DNA of 64,000 nt, taken from the NCBI RefSeq assembly GCF_019097595.1, contig NC_080727.1, positions 6,582,501 through 6,646,500 of the forward strand, given 5' to 3'. This stretch comes from Hemibagrus wyckioides (Eukaryota; Chordata; Actinopteri; Siluriformes; Bagridae). This document shows positions 43,129-55,443 of this stretch, in pieces. Every line of letters starts with the position of its first letter. The first letter of the stretch is position 1. The notes under the pieces were generated by a model that made no database searches, had not been told where the DNA came from, and was given only the letters and a program-made list of their open reading frames with translations. A program made the position numbers and the translations under genes.

Positions 43129-44470
43129 CCGCTCAGTCATGACCTGTGACCTGTAACAGAACCAAAAAGCAGTACTCAAGACTTGTTTTTTCTGTTCAAT
43201 GTGTGAAAATGTCCCTACAGTATCGAATGTGTTAATAATTATAACGGGACTTATATCAGATGAGCATGGGCAGGTTTGATCTTGTGTTATGATTATAACA
43301 AGTGCCGTGTCTGTGAAGCGAGTAACAGGAGATTTGTGGGACCCCATCACTGTGAATCATTTATCCTTAAAGCACGAATGAAAGGAGAGAACTTTCACTA
43401 AGACTGCTCACTCGGCACTTTGTAACCGGATATCGGAGCAGAATGTTCCACCACTACAGTATAAATATGCAGCAGTCAAAAGCACAGACGCCTCAGTGCT
43501 GACCTTCGTTTAAGAGTGACCACTGTCTAGTCAGACCTGTAGCTTGTCCACCGTCTAAACGCAATGTGAAGTATGCTGGAGAATGACTCTATGTACATTC
43601 CAAAACCAAGCCTATCAATGCAATGTTTTTCTACAGTTTTGTTCGACGTTTTATGTGTTCAGCAGTGCCTTTTCTCCGTCTGCTATTCCTTGATCCAAGT
43701 AACCACAATGAGAGCATTCACCTCTGATTCCTTCCTATCACTGAGTCCAGACTTCTACACTAACAGACTAGTTTTTTGTTTGTATTTGTTTGTTTCTAAT
43801 ACACTGTGATGTAACTCTAACGACTGAAGACGTGCACGGAAAAGACACTTAATTACACCGCCTTAATTATGCACTCGTGGTCACTTTGACATTTTTAAAT
43901 TGTCGCAGTAAGTCTGCGTGCGGCGTTAGTCACAACGTTTAAAAGCATCTCTGACATTTACTTCCAAATGGTTCAGTCTGGATTTCAAATAAGGTGTCAA
44001 AATATCAGACACCTAATTACTAATAAAGTGCAATTAACTCATCTTTTGGTCTCTTAATGGAAATTGATCCTATATATATATATTCCTCTAGTCTCTTCAT
44101 TCTGACCTGTAAAAATATCCATAGCAGACATTTATAATGCCGATATATTAACAATCATGTGAACTCTTTAAAAATGCACTATTTACAGCAGGAGCGTGGA
44201 GGATCCATGTTTCCCGACATAGCATACGTCAGGAGCCGCGCGCGCACAGCGCTAATTATGGAGATGAATGTCTGAGTACTGAGGAAAGTCAGTGGGCACA
44301 CGGCCTAATGGAAACGCTAAGGTCTTCGATCACTGTCTGTTCTCCACGTTGCTATTTATTTTGATCAAAGCTGCTTATGCAGGCTGTTGTGTTTTTTTTT
44401 TTTTGTTTTTTGTTTTTTTTTAGGTTTCCTGACCGAGATGGAAGGCAGGGCACTTATCTAATAAAATAAA
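43129..44470 (+). other. pnpla7: pnpla7 3' UTR with candidate poly(A) signals
   Basis: Non-coding after the TGA at 43126-43128. AATAAA occurs at 44022-44027 and, overlapping, at 44460-44470. Either could be used; the first is followed by TTTTGGTCTCTT. A T-rich tract with G interruptions lies near 44392-44422. Confidence 0.5.
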
Positions 44471-45029
44471 TGCCTGATATTACAAGACGGAGAATGTATT
44501 CCCTAGTCATACTGGTGTATCAGGGGTGACACTATCTGTGTTTGTGAGGTTAGTACTTCAAATATCTGTATCTCTGTCTTCATTCATAACAGAAAGTTGG
44601 GTGCCTTCTCTCTGTACAAGTTTTTTTTTTTTTGCATCATGTGCGATCCCAGTCCTGATGCATTCAATTCACCCAGATGTTTTGAGAATTTTTATGGCAA
44701 AGAAAAAATAAAAAGCATCTCCTGTTCATATTCGTATTGGTATCAGTTCGAACACCATCTGTATATCCTATATATTTCAAATAATGTATCCATATTACGT
44801 CACTTCTGTGTATTTTGGTCATGTTGTGGCAGTTCATTTAAAACCCTTTTTTTTTTATTATTTAGATTTAGAAATGTTCTGTCTTTTCCTGGCTGCTTTA
44901 CTTCGTGTGTGTGTGTGTTTTCTTTTTGAATGTCCCAAAAGATTGCACATCTGTCTGTGCTGTCACAAACAGCAGAGATGCACCTGCTTTCATAAACAAG
45001 GATAAAAGGTAACTGTGTTGGATTAAATA

Positions 45030-45675
45030 CCCTGTATGGCCAAAGTACACTGATCAGGCATAACATTATGACCACATGCCTAATACTGTGTTGGTCCCCC
45101 TTTTGCTGCCTCCATGCACCCCACCTTGCAACGTACAGGACTTAAAGGATAGTTTTGATAGATTCTGACCACTGCAGACCAGGAACACCCCACAAGAGCT
45201 GCAGTTCTGGAGATGCTCTGATCCAGTGGTCTAGCCATCACAATTCGGATCATGTCAAACTCCCTCAAATCCTTACACTTGTCCATTTTTCCTGCTTCTA
45301 ACACATCAACTTTGAGGCCAAAATGTTCACTTGCTGCCTAATATATCCCACCCACTAACAGGTGCCATGATGAGGAGATAATCAGTCTTATTCATTTCAC
45401 CTGTCAGTGCTCATAATGTTATGCTTGATCGATGTATGTGGACACTTGACCATTACACCTATAGGTGGGTCTTCTCCAAATTGGAGTATCCTGCACAGAG
45501 CCCTGACCTAAACTCTGCTAAACACTGACTGCACCCCAGACCACCTCTCCTCACCTGCCATCAGTGCCTGAATCCAGTGATTCGCTTGTGGCTGAATGAG
45601 CAAATTCTTCTAGAAAAGGTTATTGTAGCAGCAAAAAGTTGAGCAAATCTGGAATGGGATATTCAACAACACATA
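45030..45675 (+). mobile_element. Tc1-like relic (GGCCAAAAGTATGTGGACACC family), split by a MITE
   Basis: The head CCTGTATGGCCAAAGTA (45031-45047) and the continuation TATGTGGACACTTGACCATTACACC (45435 on) are halves of one terminus, parted by the element at 45046-45436. The rest reads as the decayed transposase C-terminal region (CCTGCACAGAGCCCTGACC) to about 45675, where another element begins. Confidence 0.7.
45046..45436 (-). mobile_element. Internally deleted Tc1-like MITE inserted in another element
   Basis: 387 bp between TA duplications (45046-45047 and 45435-45436), with ends CACTGATCAGGCATAACATT and TAATGTTATGCTTGATCGATG. On the minus strand it keeps the transposase N-terminal region ([19 protein letters not shown], then TAALVGCS) fused to the C-terminal AAKGGPTQY. 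The DDE core is absent. Confidence 0.85.
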
Positions 45676-46055
45676 TACACACATCAGCCATTACATTAAA
45701 ACCACTGATAGGTGAAGGGAATAATATTGATTATCTCGTTACACTGGCACATGTCAAGAGATGGCATACTGTATATTACACAGCAGTCAGATCTTGAACT
45801 TGCAAAAATCATTCAGGAATGGTTTATTAAGTACCCCAATTTCCCAAGATCTCAATCTGAGCATCTATGTAACATGTTGGTCAGATCCATGGACGCTCCA
45901 CATAACAACTTACAGGACTGTAAAGATCTGATGCTAACATCTTGGTCCCAGATACCACAGCACATCTTGTGAAGTCCAGTCAGGGCTGTTTTGGTGGCAC
46001 AAAGTCATCAACATGTGGTTTTAATCTTAAGGCTGTTCGTGTGGTCAAAATGGTC
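45676..46055 (+). mobile_element. Tc1-like relic (CAGCCATAACATTAAAACCAC family)
   Basis: Starts CACATCAGCCATTACATTAAAACCA and ends near GTGGTTTTAATCTTAAGGCTG. The plus strand retains a transposase C-terminal remnant (AKIIQEWFIKYPNF, HNNLQDCKDLMLTSW, QIPQHIL) with the catalytic core deleted. This is a sister family of the CAGGCATAACATTATG elements. Confidence 0.75.
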
Positions 46056-48232
46056 AGGTATTGACAAACGTTTCACCATATGCTTTGTTTCTAGTAGCTA
46101 AACTCCTTCTAGTGGGATTTTCTTTGTCTCTGCCGAGACTTTACTGTGGTTAGCATTAAAAATTTACTATAAATATTGATCATATTGAGTGGTTTTCCCT
46201 TTTTCAAAGCTCAAATTTAGCTCAACTGCACTTTGACCAAACTTCTGTTGTCAGATACGACAAGGAGGAAAATGATGAATAAAGAAATCACTTATTTGAT
46301 GATCAGATTTAAGAGCAGATTTAATAACTAGTGATCATTATGTCAATCATTTGAATGCTAAATGTAAGGTTTTTGGAATCAGGTAGAAAATGAAGCGATC
46401 ACATTATGCCTCTAGACCAATGAAACATGGCCGAAGATTGAGTTTCTAGTAATCAATATCTAATGAGGACACTTCCACGATTGCCAGTGACTGTCTCTGT
46501 AGCTCAGGTAGATGGATTGGCTAATTTTAATTTTCCTTTTGTGTGACCGAATGTGTGTGGTGACCTGTGATGAACCTCGGTATCCCACATCTAGTATTCC
46601 TGGGATACTCTCAGATATCCAGCACGATCCTGACCAGGATACTGAAGATGAATTATATAGTATGTAACGTTAAATGATTATCTAGCTGTAGCTCACCTTA
46701 CCATCCACATTGCACAAAACTGTGATTCAAATGTGATGCATGATGCAATGCTACCATTTAATACTGCAGTCCTCTTGGGTCATCACCATTTGATTATCAC
46801 AGACTGAGCCTTCGATCTTACTTTTGTTTCTACTGCATCTTATACTGTGTACTGCAATCAGATTAGTAAGCATGCAATTCTTTCTATTCCCAGCTGCCCT
46901 CAGCTACACCGTGATTGAATGAAAACGAGTTGAAATATTGACTGAAGCTCAAACTTCATGTATCATATTTTGATTGTATTCATTTCAATTGGATTCCCCC
47001 CCAAAGGCCACTTTTCCTGTGCTGAGGCAAGAATGCCGTCTGTCTGCTAAGTGTAGATTTCAGACATCCTCTTCTCACTGTCTCACACCCCTCCCGGTGT
47101 CCTGATTCTGAAATATGGTATGCTGGTGGTTCAGGGAGGAATGGGTGAGAGAAGTGCATCAATGTTTTCCCAGCAGATCTGTCCGAGTTCATTTCCAGTT
47201 CAAACAGCAGGGTTATGAAAAATGGCCGTTGTAAAGAGCAGGGAGTGACAACGACGAGTTTTAAAAGCAGTGTCAGGGCCACAGGAGCACTTTGTGATAA
47301 TGTGTTCATGGGAAAATGTGCTGGTGAGAGGAAAAGACCTAAGAGAAAACATTACTGCGGTGCCATGGTACCCATTTATACCTCCTCTGTAAATGGAAGC
47401 TGAGGACGTGAGCAGTCCCATGAACGATGTGTCCAAACAAAGTGACCTAATCCTTAATGTAATTACATTTCTTTAACCCACACTAGGTGGAGATGTAGAG
47501 CATCTTGTCAGTCTTTTTTTTTTTTTTTTTGAAGGGAAGTCAGTGCTGGGAATTCACTCCAGACTAGACAGAATTCCCAGGTGTCTCTGAGGGAAGTGTA
47601 TATGACAACATTATCAGTCAAATATTAGAGAGCTGATCTAGTCTAGCGCTTCATCTCTCCAAACCTGGATATCATAATGAACGGATGATTCAATTAAGGG
47701 TAAATTGGGTCGGGTAGAAAGAAGAGGAATGTGTGTGTGTGTGTGTGTGTGTGAATATATAGGTGAATAATGGATGGCAGTCGTTTTTGCTGTGATCAGT
47801 CTTCTGAGTCACTGTGTGCTCACAGGAGCAGTAAAGTCGAGAACAGCTTGAGGTCTTTTGTAAGAACAGGTTAAATAACACTACACTAAAGGAAGACATC
47901 TCATTCTTGTAGTGACACTGATTCGGATCTGACTTCTTGTTGCTGTTTGGTGGCTCTGTCGGTAAGCTAGTATGCAAGTACACACCCACACAGTGCGGCG
48001 TGTTCCTTCTTGTTGTCAGTAAAGAATTCCCAAAGCAGATAAGTGGGTCATTGCTTAGCTGGATATCATCCGTTTCTTTTTCTGACATTTTAGGGGTGTA
48101 ACACTATCTTTATCTGCATCTGCATCGGCATCTCTGGCTCATATCTGTATTTGGATTTATATGTGAAGTGGGCGTGGCTTATTTCTTTTAATTAAAGAAT
48201 GAGCCACTTTATAATTACTCTAACTAGAGATG
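46056..48232. other. Intergenic DNA, no gene recognised
   Basis: Short frames near 46980-47436 have no recognisable domain or splice signals. A T run lies near 47515-47531 and (TG)n at 47731-47753. No other feature is supported. Confidence 0.4.
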
Positions 48233-48772
48233 TACACCAATCAGGCATAACATTATGACTACCTGTCTAATATTCTGTTGGTCCGCCTTTTTGCTGCTAA
48301 AACAGCCCTGACCCCCTCATGCATTGTTTATTCGGACACCTTTCTATCAGAACCAGCATTAATGTCTTCAGCAATCTGAGCAACAGTAGCTTGTCTGTTG
48401 GATCGGATCACACGGGCCAGCCTTCACTCCCCACGTGCATCAGTGAACCTTGGCCGCCCATGACCCTGTCGCCGGTTCACCACTGTTCCTTCCTTGGACC
48501 ACTTTTGATAGATACTGACCACTGCAGACCGGGAACACCCCACAAGAGCTGCAGTTTCGGAGATGCTCTGATCCAGTCATCTAGCCATCACAATTTGGCC
48601 CTGGTCAGACTCTCTCAAATCCTTACACTTGCCCATTTTTCCTGCTTCTAACACATCAACTGTGAGGACAAAATGTTCACTTGCTGCCTAATATATCCCA
48701 CCCACTAACAGGTGCCATGATGAGGAGATAATCAGTGTTATTCACTTCACCTGTCACTGCTCATAATGTTTA
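48233..48772 (-). mobile_element. Tc1-like element with longer transposase N-terminal remnant
   Basis: Same family as the 45.05-kb MITE (CACCAATCAGGCATAACATT start) but with a different deletion. On the minus strand it keeps the first and second helix-turn-helix region, including phrases that decode as TVVNRRQGHGRPR- and LARVIRSNRQATVAQIAE-like sequence, with frameshifts. The final terminal repeat is truncated (ATAATGTTTACCTG). Confidence 0.75.
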
Positions 48773-48821
48773 CCTGCTGGATGTTTTTATGCTTTCTAAA
48801 CTCTTTTTCCCAGAGGCCAAA

Positions 48822-49230
48822 ATATGCACTTATTTTGTTGTGTCCATGTTCAGCATTGAATTTCTTTAAACTCTGTCAAACTCCATAGTGGAGATAAATA
48901 GCTCAAAAGAAAGTAGTCTTTAAGGGATTTAAGAATTTATAGTCTTTCATAAGCATTTCTGTTTTTTCCCCCCTAGCCTACTAGGAGCAATATTTTTAGA
49001 GTAAAGTTCCAAAAAAGTTTTTTTTTTTTTCTCCACACAAATGTTTGTATCTTCAAAGTAAATGTTGATATCGAACCCATTTCTCGCCTCTTAAGATGCC
49101 CCAAGTGATTTCTCATGAGCAGCTAAAATTTAAAGATGCTATCTTCAACCACTAAAATTCTGTGTAAGGTTATCTCACACTGAAAGCCAAAAGAGTCCTT
49201 GATTCATTTTATATCAGTCTTGCAGTCATT
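48822..49230. repeat. Unclassified dispersed repeat A, copy 1
   Basis: Shares ordered blocks with 63405-63745: TTTTGTTGTGTCCATG, TTAAGAATTT-TAGT, CTACTAGG..AATATTTT, CCACACAAATGTTT, ATCTTCAAAG-AATG-TGATATC, GCCCCAAGTG, AGCTAA, CACAAAAATTC-like, GAGGTTATC and TATATCAGTCTTG. No terminal repeats or coding potential are seen. Confidence 0.7.
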
Positions 49231-50039
49231 TGTTTATACTTAGTGAAATGTGATTGAATGCCAGTGTACTGGGAAAATGGGTTAAACCCTGACCAGGCGG
49301 TTACTAAGGATGAATGAACTGGTCTTTCTTTATCCCACAAGCTTTATATCAGACCTCTTCCTTGAGCCCACATGACCCAAATAAAAAGCTCCTATTCATG
49401 CGAATTTTCCTAGGATCTAATCCGGGGTCCAGTGAATGAAAAGATGAATAGTGCACCTCCTATTTATATCTTGTGTAGATTAACCACATTAACCTTTTGT
49501 TCTGAAAAATGTATTCATATTCATCTCTAATGCATTCAAACACACACACACACACACACACTACTAACAGCAGTATTCAGAAGCCAAATATCCATTATGA
49601 CTAATATCAGTATGTAAATATACCTGGCTCTGTAGAGCTGTGGAAGTACTGTATAAGCATCATCTGTCTGTATTTATTGTATTTGGGATATTTAAAAGCA
49701 ATGCATCTTGTTTTAACATCGAAAAACATGGAGGGTAATTCATGAGAACAGCTTTTACCTTAAGCAGATTATAATAGAGACATTATAACTTGCTTTTCTT
49801 AATGTGACTATGAGATGCAAATGAGTAAACATTCATAATTGAAATGCACATGGAGCTAGGAAAGAAATAACGAGGGTCATATGTGGAAGGACAGATGGGA
49901 GATAGGATGCTGTGTGGAAAAAATAAGGCGTTCTTCGAGGTTTTGATGATCTGAATGTGTATTAGGATTTAAAGCAGAAGTGGGCGTGGCCTAAATGAGA
50001 GGCTAGAACCTTAACACGAATCTTAATCAACCCTAATCC
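49231..50039. other. Intergenic DNA with (AC)n at 49541-49561
   Basis: No gene recognised. An octamer ATGCAAAT lies at 49815-49822 in a stretch with several TAAT-like motifs. Confidence 0.4.
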
Positions 50040-50290
50040 GTGTGTAAAAAGCCAAGAAGAACGGTTTCTCAACTTCAGCTACATCAGGTACAGCTAGGAC
50101 TGAGTTTTCCATCTTGCTCAGAGAGTTCTGCAGTGGTCAGTATCTATCAAAAGTCCTGTAAGTATCCTTTAAGTAAGGCCCCACCTCACAAATTAGAGGA
50201 CTTAAAGGATCTTGGTCCCAAATTGCACAGCACACCTTCAGGGTTCTAGTGGAGTCGATGGGTCAGGGCTGTTTTGGCAGCAAATAACCA
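50040..50290 (+). mobile_element. Decayed Tc1-like MITE fragment
   Basis: Contains TTCTGCAGTGGTCAGTATCTATCAAAAGTCC, AGGACTTAAAGGATCTTGG and GGGTCAGGGCTGTTTTGGCAGC in the order found in the CAGGCATAACATTATG family. Both ends are lost. Confidence 0.6.
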
Positions 50291-50983
50291 TTAATAAACA
50301 TTAACTTTGGTTGATTCCAAATCTCTCTCTCTCTGTGTGGTATAAATGAATCACTCCATCACTACATTGCTTTAGTTGTTTATTTCTTCAATGTTGTAAC
50401 AGAGCATTGTTTTTTTTTTTAGCTGTTCCTTAAAACATAAAGAAGTGTGAGATACTCGAGTCAACCCTGTTTTCAATTTCCATTCTGCTTCAATTTGACA
50501 CGCCCAGGAAAATGTCACATCTAATTTGCAAACAGAAAACCCCAAGCACACCGATAAGACCTTTATGAAGAGCAAATCTGCCAGACTGAGATAATAACAA
50601 AAGAAGCAAAGCTGCAGATAATCCGACTTGGCACGCTGTTCACCTGTTGACACAAAGAAGGGGACGTTACAGATTTCGATGGTTATTACTTGCTTACATT
50701 AAGAATACTCTTGAGTGGTGTACAGTTCTAGATTCACTAGAGTCAAGCAGATGGTACACAAAAATCAGAGTAAACCAGTAAAGAAAGAATTCAAAACCGA
50801 CCACGAACAAGTTGCGTTCTTTGCTCCTTCATGTACAGGCTAAATTATTTTTTGTCTTATTAATAAAGAAATGAATATTTATAGCTGCTATTTCGTAACA
50901 AGAATACATTTCCACAACATTACCCTCACCTATAGATAAAAAGCAGATGTTCATAAATGACTAAAATCTGTAATAATAGTAGA
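50291..50983. other. Intergenic DNA, no gene seen
   Basis: Only short open frames without recognisable domains. A complex-sequence stretch at about 50500-50650 could be a non-coding conserved element but nothing identifies it. Confidence 0.35.
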
Positions 50984-51419
50984 TACACTGACCAGGCAAA
51001 ACATTATGACCACCTGCTTAATATTGTGTCGGTCCGCCTTTTGCTGCCAAAACAGCCCTGACCCGTCGAGGCATGGACTCCCATTAGATCCCTGATGGTC
51101 TGCTGTTGTATCTGGCACCAAGATGTTAGCAGCAGGTCCTTTAAGTCCTAAGGTGGGCCCCATGGAGGCCCTTACTTAAAGGATAGTTAAGGATTTTAAG
51201 GATACTTTTGATAGATACTGACCACTGCAGACCGGGAACACCCCACAAGAGGTGCAGTTTTGGACATGCTCTGATCCAGTCATCTAGCCATCACAATTCA
51301 CAACAAAGTTCACTTGCTTCCTGATATACATCCGTCCCACTAACAGGTGCCATGATGAGGAGCTAATCAGTGTTATTCACGTCACCAATCAGTGTTCATA
51401 ATGTTATGCCTGATCGGTA
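50984..51419 (-). mobile_element. Internally deleted Tc1-like MITE
   Basis: TA-flanked, both inverted ends present (CACTGACCAGGCAAAACATT, and AATGTTATGCCTGATCGG). The left half corresponds to the transposase C terminus (minus strand), the right half to its N terminus, joined at a AAAGGATA-TTTTGATAGATACTGACC junction like that of the 45.05- and 55-kb copies. Confidence 0.85.
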
Positions 51420-52075
51420 TAGATTTCTGTAGAATACGAGGGATAAAACACTTCGCTCTTATCGGAAAATGATCAATTTTGGTCTCTCATCAACATTCTA
51501 TCGATTTTTTTTCTTACAGCACACCTCAGAGTGTTTTCTTCCTCATATATCCGTATCCAGCTTTATTGTGTGTCCACACTGACTATACAAACACATTGTT
51601 CATTATTACCAAGTCTGTGTGTGTGTGTGTGTGTTTTTGTGTGTGTCTCACAGGACGGCCTCCGTAATGAAGTATAGAGTGTCGGTTTTCCAACTAGAAC
51701 CTGGTTAAATTAAACAAGATGTCACTGAGTGTGTAATGAGTAGCGCTATTTGATGGAACCAAATAATGAGCAAAATAAATGAAGTATGGTGGAAAGCAAA
51801 ACTTTTTAAAAGGGCAAAACAAGGCCAATGAGAGCAATTCCTCAGCTATTTCTTCAGCATTACTAACATTTTTTCTAATTAAAGTCTAAAAGAGGTTTCT
51901 GATGAGAGGAAGGCAGCTCGGTTTCTTTCACAGTGATGCTTTTAGGTGGTTCAATTCTATACAGCCTTCATGCAGGACAAAGCTTAATCTACTGGACTCT
52001 ACACTACACGGCTAGGACACTCGTGTCTCACTGCCTGTAATCAACTTGCCTTTCTGCTTCATCCTGGACATTCTG
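51420..52075. other. Intergenic DNA, no gene seen
   Basis: (TG)n at 51616-51646. No gene or defined repeat was recognised. Confidence 0.4.
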
Positions 52076-52535
52076 CTCAGAAAGCTTTCTGTGGTCTCAG
52101 TCGCAGGTCATGGGTCCTCCGACAGGATACTGAGCCAGCTAAAAACACATAAGAATGGCAAAGAACAAAACATTGGACTATTCTGAAGTGGCCCTCTATG
52201 AGCCCTGATCTAAATCTTACTGAATATCTGTGGAAAGAGTTGAAACATGCAGTCTGGAGAAGGTGCCTTTCAAAGCGGAGACAGCTGGAGACAGGAGTGG
52301 ACTAAAATACCTGTCCACATGTGCAGAGGTGTGATTGAGAGATACAGAAATCGCTTGATTGCAGTGATTCCATCAAAAGGTTATATAACAAAATATAAAA
52401 TTAAGGGCATCTGTTGAACCACAACTCAAAAACAATTTCTGATTTTTATTTTATTAATATCAATTTTTTAAAATTATTATTACTTTTGTTATTTCAGTGA
52501 CCATTGTGGGTTTTTCTTTCTTTAATGGAACAGTT
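52076..52535 (+). mobile_element. Tc1-like transposase 3' relic (third family)
   Basis: The plus strand has AACATTGGACTATTCTGAAGTGGCC, CCTGATCTAAATCTTACTGAA, TGTGGAAAGAGTTGAAACATGC and AGATACAGAAATCGCTTGATTGC, landmarks of a Tc1 transposase C-terminal half (WPSxSPDLNxxExLW). Frameshifts are present. The 3' limit is uncertain. Confidence 0.65.
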
Positions 52536-52710
52536 TCGTCCATCTGTGTATCTTATCTCTGATACTGTTGTACATACAACGCACACATATTGCACAGATT
52601 ATATTATTAGATTTTGCTTCACACATCATGTGCTGTAAAAACAACTTGCACATAATTTTTTTTATGCAATTACTACCTGCTATAGTCTTATTTATTTGAT
52701 GTACCCACAT

Positions 52711-53074
52711 ACAACACTCAGGCATAACATTATGACCACCTGGCTAATCTTGTGTCGGTCCCTCTTTTGCTGTCGTAACAGCCCTGACCTGTCGAGGCAT
52801 GGACTCCACTAGATCCCTGAAGGTGTGCTGTGGTATCTGGCACCGAGATGTTAGCAGCAGATCCTTTAAGGTGCAAGGTGGGGCCTCCATCACAATTTGG
52901 CCCTTGTCAAACTCGCTCAAATCCTTACGCTTGCCCATTTTTCCTGCTTCTAACACATCAACTTTGAGGACTTGCTTCCTAATATATCCCACCCACTAAG
53001 AGGTGCCATGATGAGGAGATAATCAGTGTTATTCACTTCACCTGGCACTGGTCATAATGTTATGCCTGATTGGT
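52711..53074 (-). mobile_element. Internally deleted Tc1-like MITE, shorter variant
   Basis: Left end CACTCAGGCATAACATTATG, right end CATAATGTTATGCCTGATTGG. Relative to the other copies it lacks the GATACTGACCACTGC block: GGGGCCTCCATC joins directly to ACAATTTGGCCC. An (ATCT)n tract begins at its right edge. Confidence 0.8.
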
Positions 53075-53075
53075 C

Positions 53076-53077
53076 TG

Positions 53078-53161
<84 letters not shown>
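53076..53161. repeat. (ATCT)n tetranucleotide microsatellite
   Basis: About 21 uninterrupted ATCT units, immediately adjoining the terminal repeat of a MITE. Confidence 0.97.
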
Positions 53162-54179
53162 AATCAGATAGCACTGGCTTATCATGCTCTGATGATGTGA
53201 ATAAGCTACAATTAGATAAATATTAGGATTGATCAGGCCCGGGACACAGGCAGCGTCACAGGCAGTTGTATTTGTATGCAGCTCGGCAGTATGGAACACG
53301 AAGGGACCGTTTTCCCTCTTGAGATTTTTATTGAGCATATTTTCATTTTCAGGCTCTTGTCTCGATGTAAATGAGAGCCGGAGAAAGAGATAATGAAAGG
53401 TTGAGGAGGACCGTGTGAGAGGGCAGGAGCTGATTTGAAGAGATTGGAGGAACGAGTGTATGGAACCAACACAAAGGCAGTGACTCAGCATTATGTGGGT
53501 TTTTTTTTCTCAGTATGCCTCCAGAAACCAAATATTTTTTCATAATCTTTGTGACACAGGTGGGTTTTTTTTCCTCCTCTCCTGCTTAAGCTAAGAAGCT
53601 TTACCGATGGATATCTGCGGAATATCAAACACTGAGCGTATTTGATAAAGTTACTTCATGGTGGAAGGCATGATAAAAAAGAACAAGATCGAGTTTGTTA
53701 ACATGACAGAAGAAATGATGCACAACAGGCCATGACGCTCTGGGAAAATAATCAATAACGGTGAAGCCTGATGTGAATCACTTGCTCGTTACAGTCACCT
53801 TGAAGCTGATTATTTCCTATAACAGTAAATGCCAGAGTGTTTTATTCCTTTTATTGCTCTTACTTTTTGTACTTTACACACAATTGTAAACTAGATTTAA
53901 TGTTTTGGAACAAGTTATTACTTGTATTCAGTAGCTACAGTCATTCCATCATCATCATCATCTCTTTCTCTTTTTGAAGTCATGTTACAGAGAAAGTGTG
54001 AGCTCCTCTGTCCCATAGCTGACTGTTCCGAAGCACTGATACTGGAGACTCCTTTCTTAAATGTTAAATAAACATCTCGGAGTATTCTGAGGGAGGTGTT
54101 ACTATGGAAACAAACAGTGTATACGAAGAGCTAAATTCCTATACACCTTGACCGACAATCACGCCATGGATAGGGTCAC
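53162..54179. other. Intergenic DNA, no gene seen
   Basis: No recognised gene. A (CAT)n tract lies near 53949-53961. Confidence 0.4.
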
Positions 54180-54294
54180 ACTTTTTCCTCATTCTGATGT
54201 TTGTCTGCCTGCATTCCACCTCCAGCACTGCTGCCACATGATTGGCTGATTAGATACCTGCAGGTGTTCCTAATAAAATGGAAGGTAAGTGTAT
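54180..54294 (-). mobile_element. Terminal fragment of AGGAACACC-end Tc1-like family
   Basis: Reads TGCTGCCACATGATTGGCTG, ATTAGATACCTG and CAGGTGTTCCTAATAAAATGG, the reverse complement of the terminus at 57865. Only the end survives. Confidence 0.7.
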
Positions 54295-54992
54295 GTAAAC
54301 AAACTGGCATGACAACGTAAGTGATTTGTTTGACAGTTTTTTAAGGCATGCGTCCATAAAAAAATATGGATTAAAAATATAGGTAATGCTTCAGAGAGGA
54401 GCACCGCACAGGATGTGGGAGTGGTTTATAAAAACCATATAGAACAAGCCCCATTTTCCAGGCTTCTGTTTGACAAATGAAGCATCCAGGGAGATATTTG
54501 TTCAATATGTCTGTTTTCCAGTTCGTCTCCAGCCCTTGGGTTAACACTGATGCTTTTGTGTAGAATACAGCAATTTAAGGCTCGGCTCCAGTCCTCACAC
54601 ACTCTCACACACTCCTCACTGTGTGATAGGACACATTCCCCTTTTTAGCCATGACAGCTCTATTTTTACTCCCATTCTGAACTGATATAATTAAACGAGT
54701 TCGTCAGGAAGGGAGCTGTTTTTAGTCTCGTCAATGGGTAACATGCTAATAAATGAGTCACCGATGTCACGTCAGGTCTCGTCTCTTGCTCATTGATCAC
54801 GTTGGGCCTGATTCTGCATGGACACTCGTTTGCCTCTGTTCGTAAAGATCTATCACTTTGCCACCCATCAGTCTTCCTCATCCAGAGCAGCATGGTTTTT
54901 ATTCTGCCTCTCTCATGACCTTTTCGTCTCCTGCTACAGCTGTCTGAACTCTTTCCTTTTTATCCGTCTGTAATGTAGAACTGTACGTGTTT
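54295..54992. other. Intergenic DNA, no gene seen
   Basis: No gene, RNA gene or repeat was recognised in this stretch. Confidence 0.4.
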
Positions 54993-55443
54993 TACACCGA
55001 CCAGGCATAACATTATGACCACCTGCCTAATATTGTGTTGGTTTTTGCTGCCAAAACAGCCCTGACCCCTCAAGGCATGGACTCCATTACATCCCTGAAG
55101 GCGTGATGTGCCTCCATGGGCCCAACCTTGAAACTTACAGGACACTTACATGACTTAAATGATACTTTTGATAGATACTGACCACTGCAGACCGAGAACA
55201 CCCCACAAGAGCTGCAGTTTTGGACATGCTCTGATCCAGTCGTCTAGCCATCACAATTTGGCCCTTGTCAAACTCGCTCAAATCCTTACGCTTGCCCATT
55301 TTTCCTGTTTCTAACACATCAACTTTGAGGACAAAATGTTCACTTGCTGCCTAATATATCCCACCCACTAACAGGTGCCATGATGAGGAGATAATCAGTG
55401 TTATTCACTTCGCCTGGTCATAATGTTATGCCTGATTGGTGTA
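54993..55443 (-). mobile_element. Internally deleted Tc1-like MITE, best-preserved copy
   Basis: TA at both borders, ends CACCGACCAGGCATAACATT and TAATGTTATGCCTGATTGGTG. On the minus strand the transposase N terminus reads cleanly: [20 protein letters not shown], then [20 protein letters not shown], before the deletion junction. Confidence 0.88.

Noticed and set aside
45080..45304. Transposase-like frame at 45.1-45.3 kb considered as a functional gene
   Set aside because: It joins the transposase N terminus directly to the C-terminal end; the DDE catalytic core is missing.
46980..47436. Overlapping open frames on both strands around 47.0-47.4 kb, considered as a small gene
   Set aside because: No recognisable domain, no splice sites in register, ordinary codon use; overlapping frames in both strands suggest chance.
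53076..53161. Direct repeats considered as a CRISPR-like array
   Set aside because: Uninterrupted tetranucleotide repeat without spacers in a vertebrate genome; it is a microsatellite.
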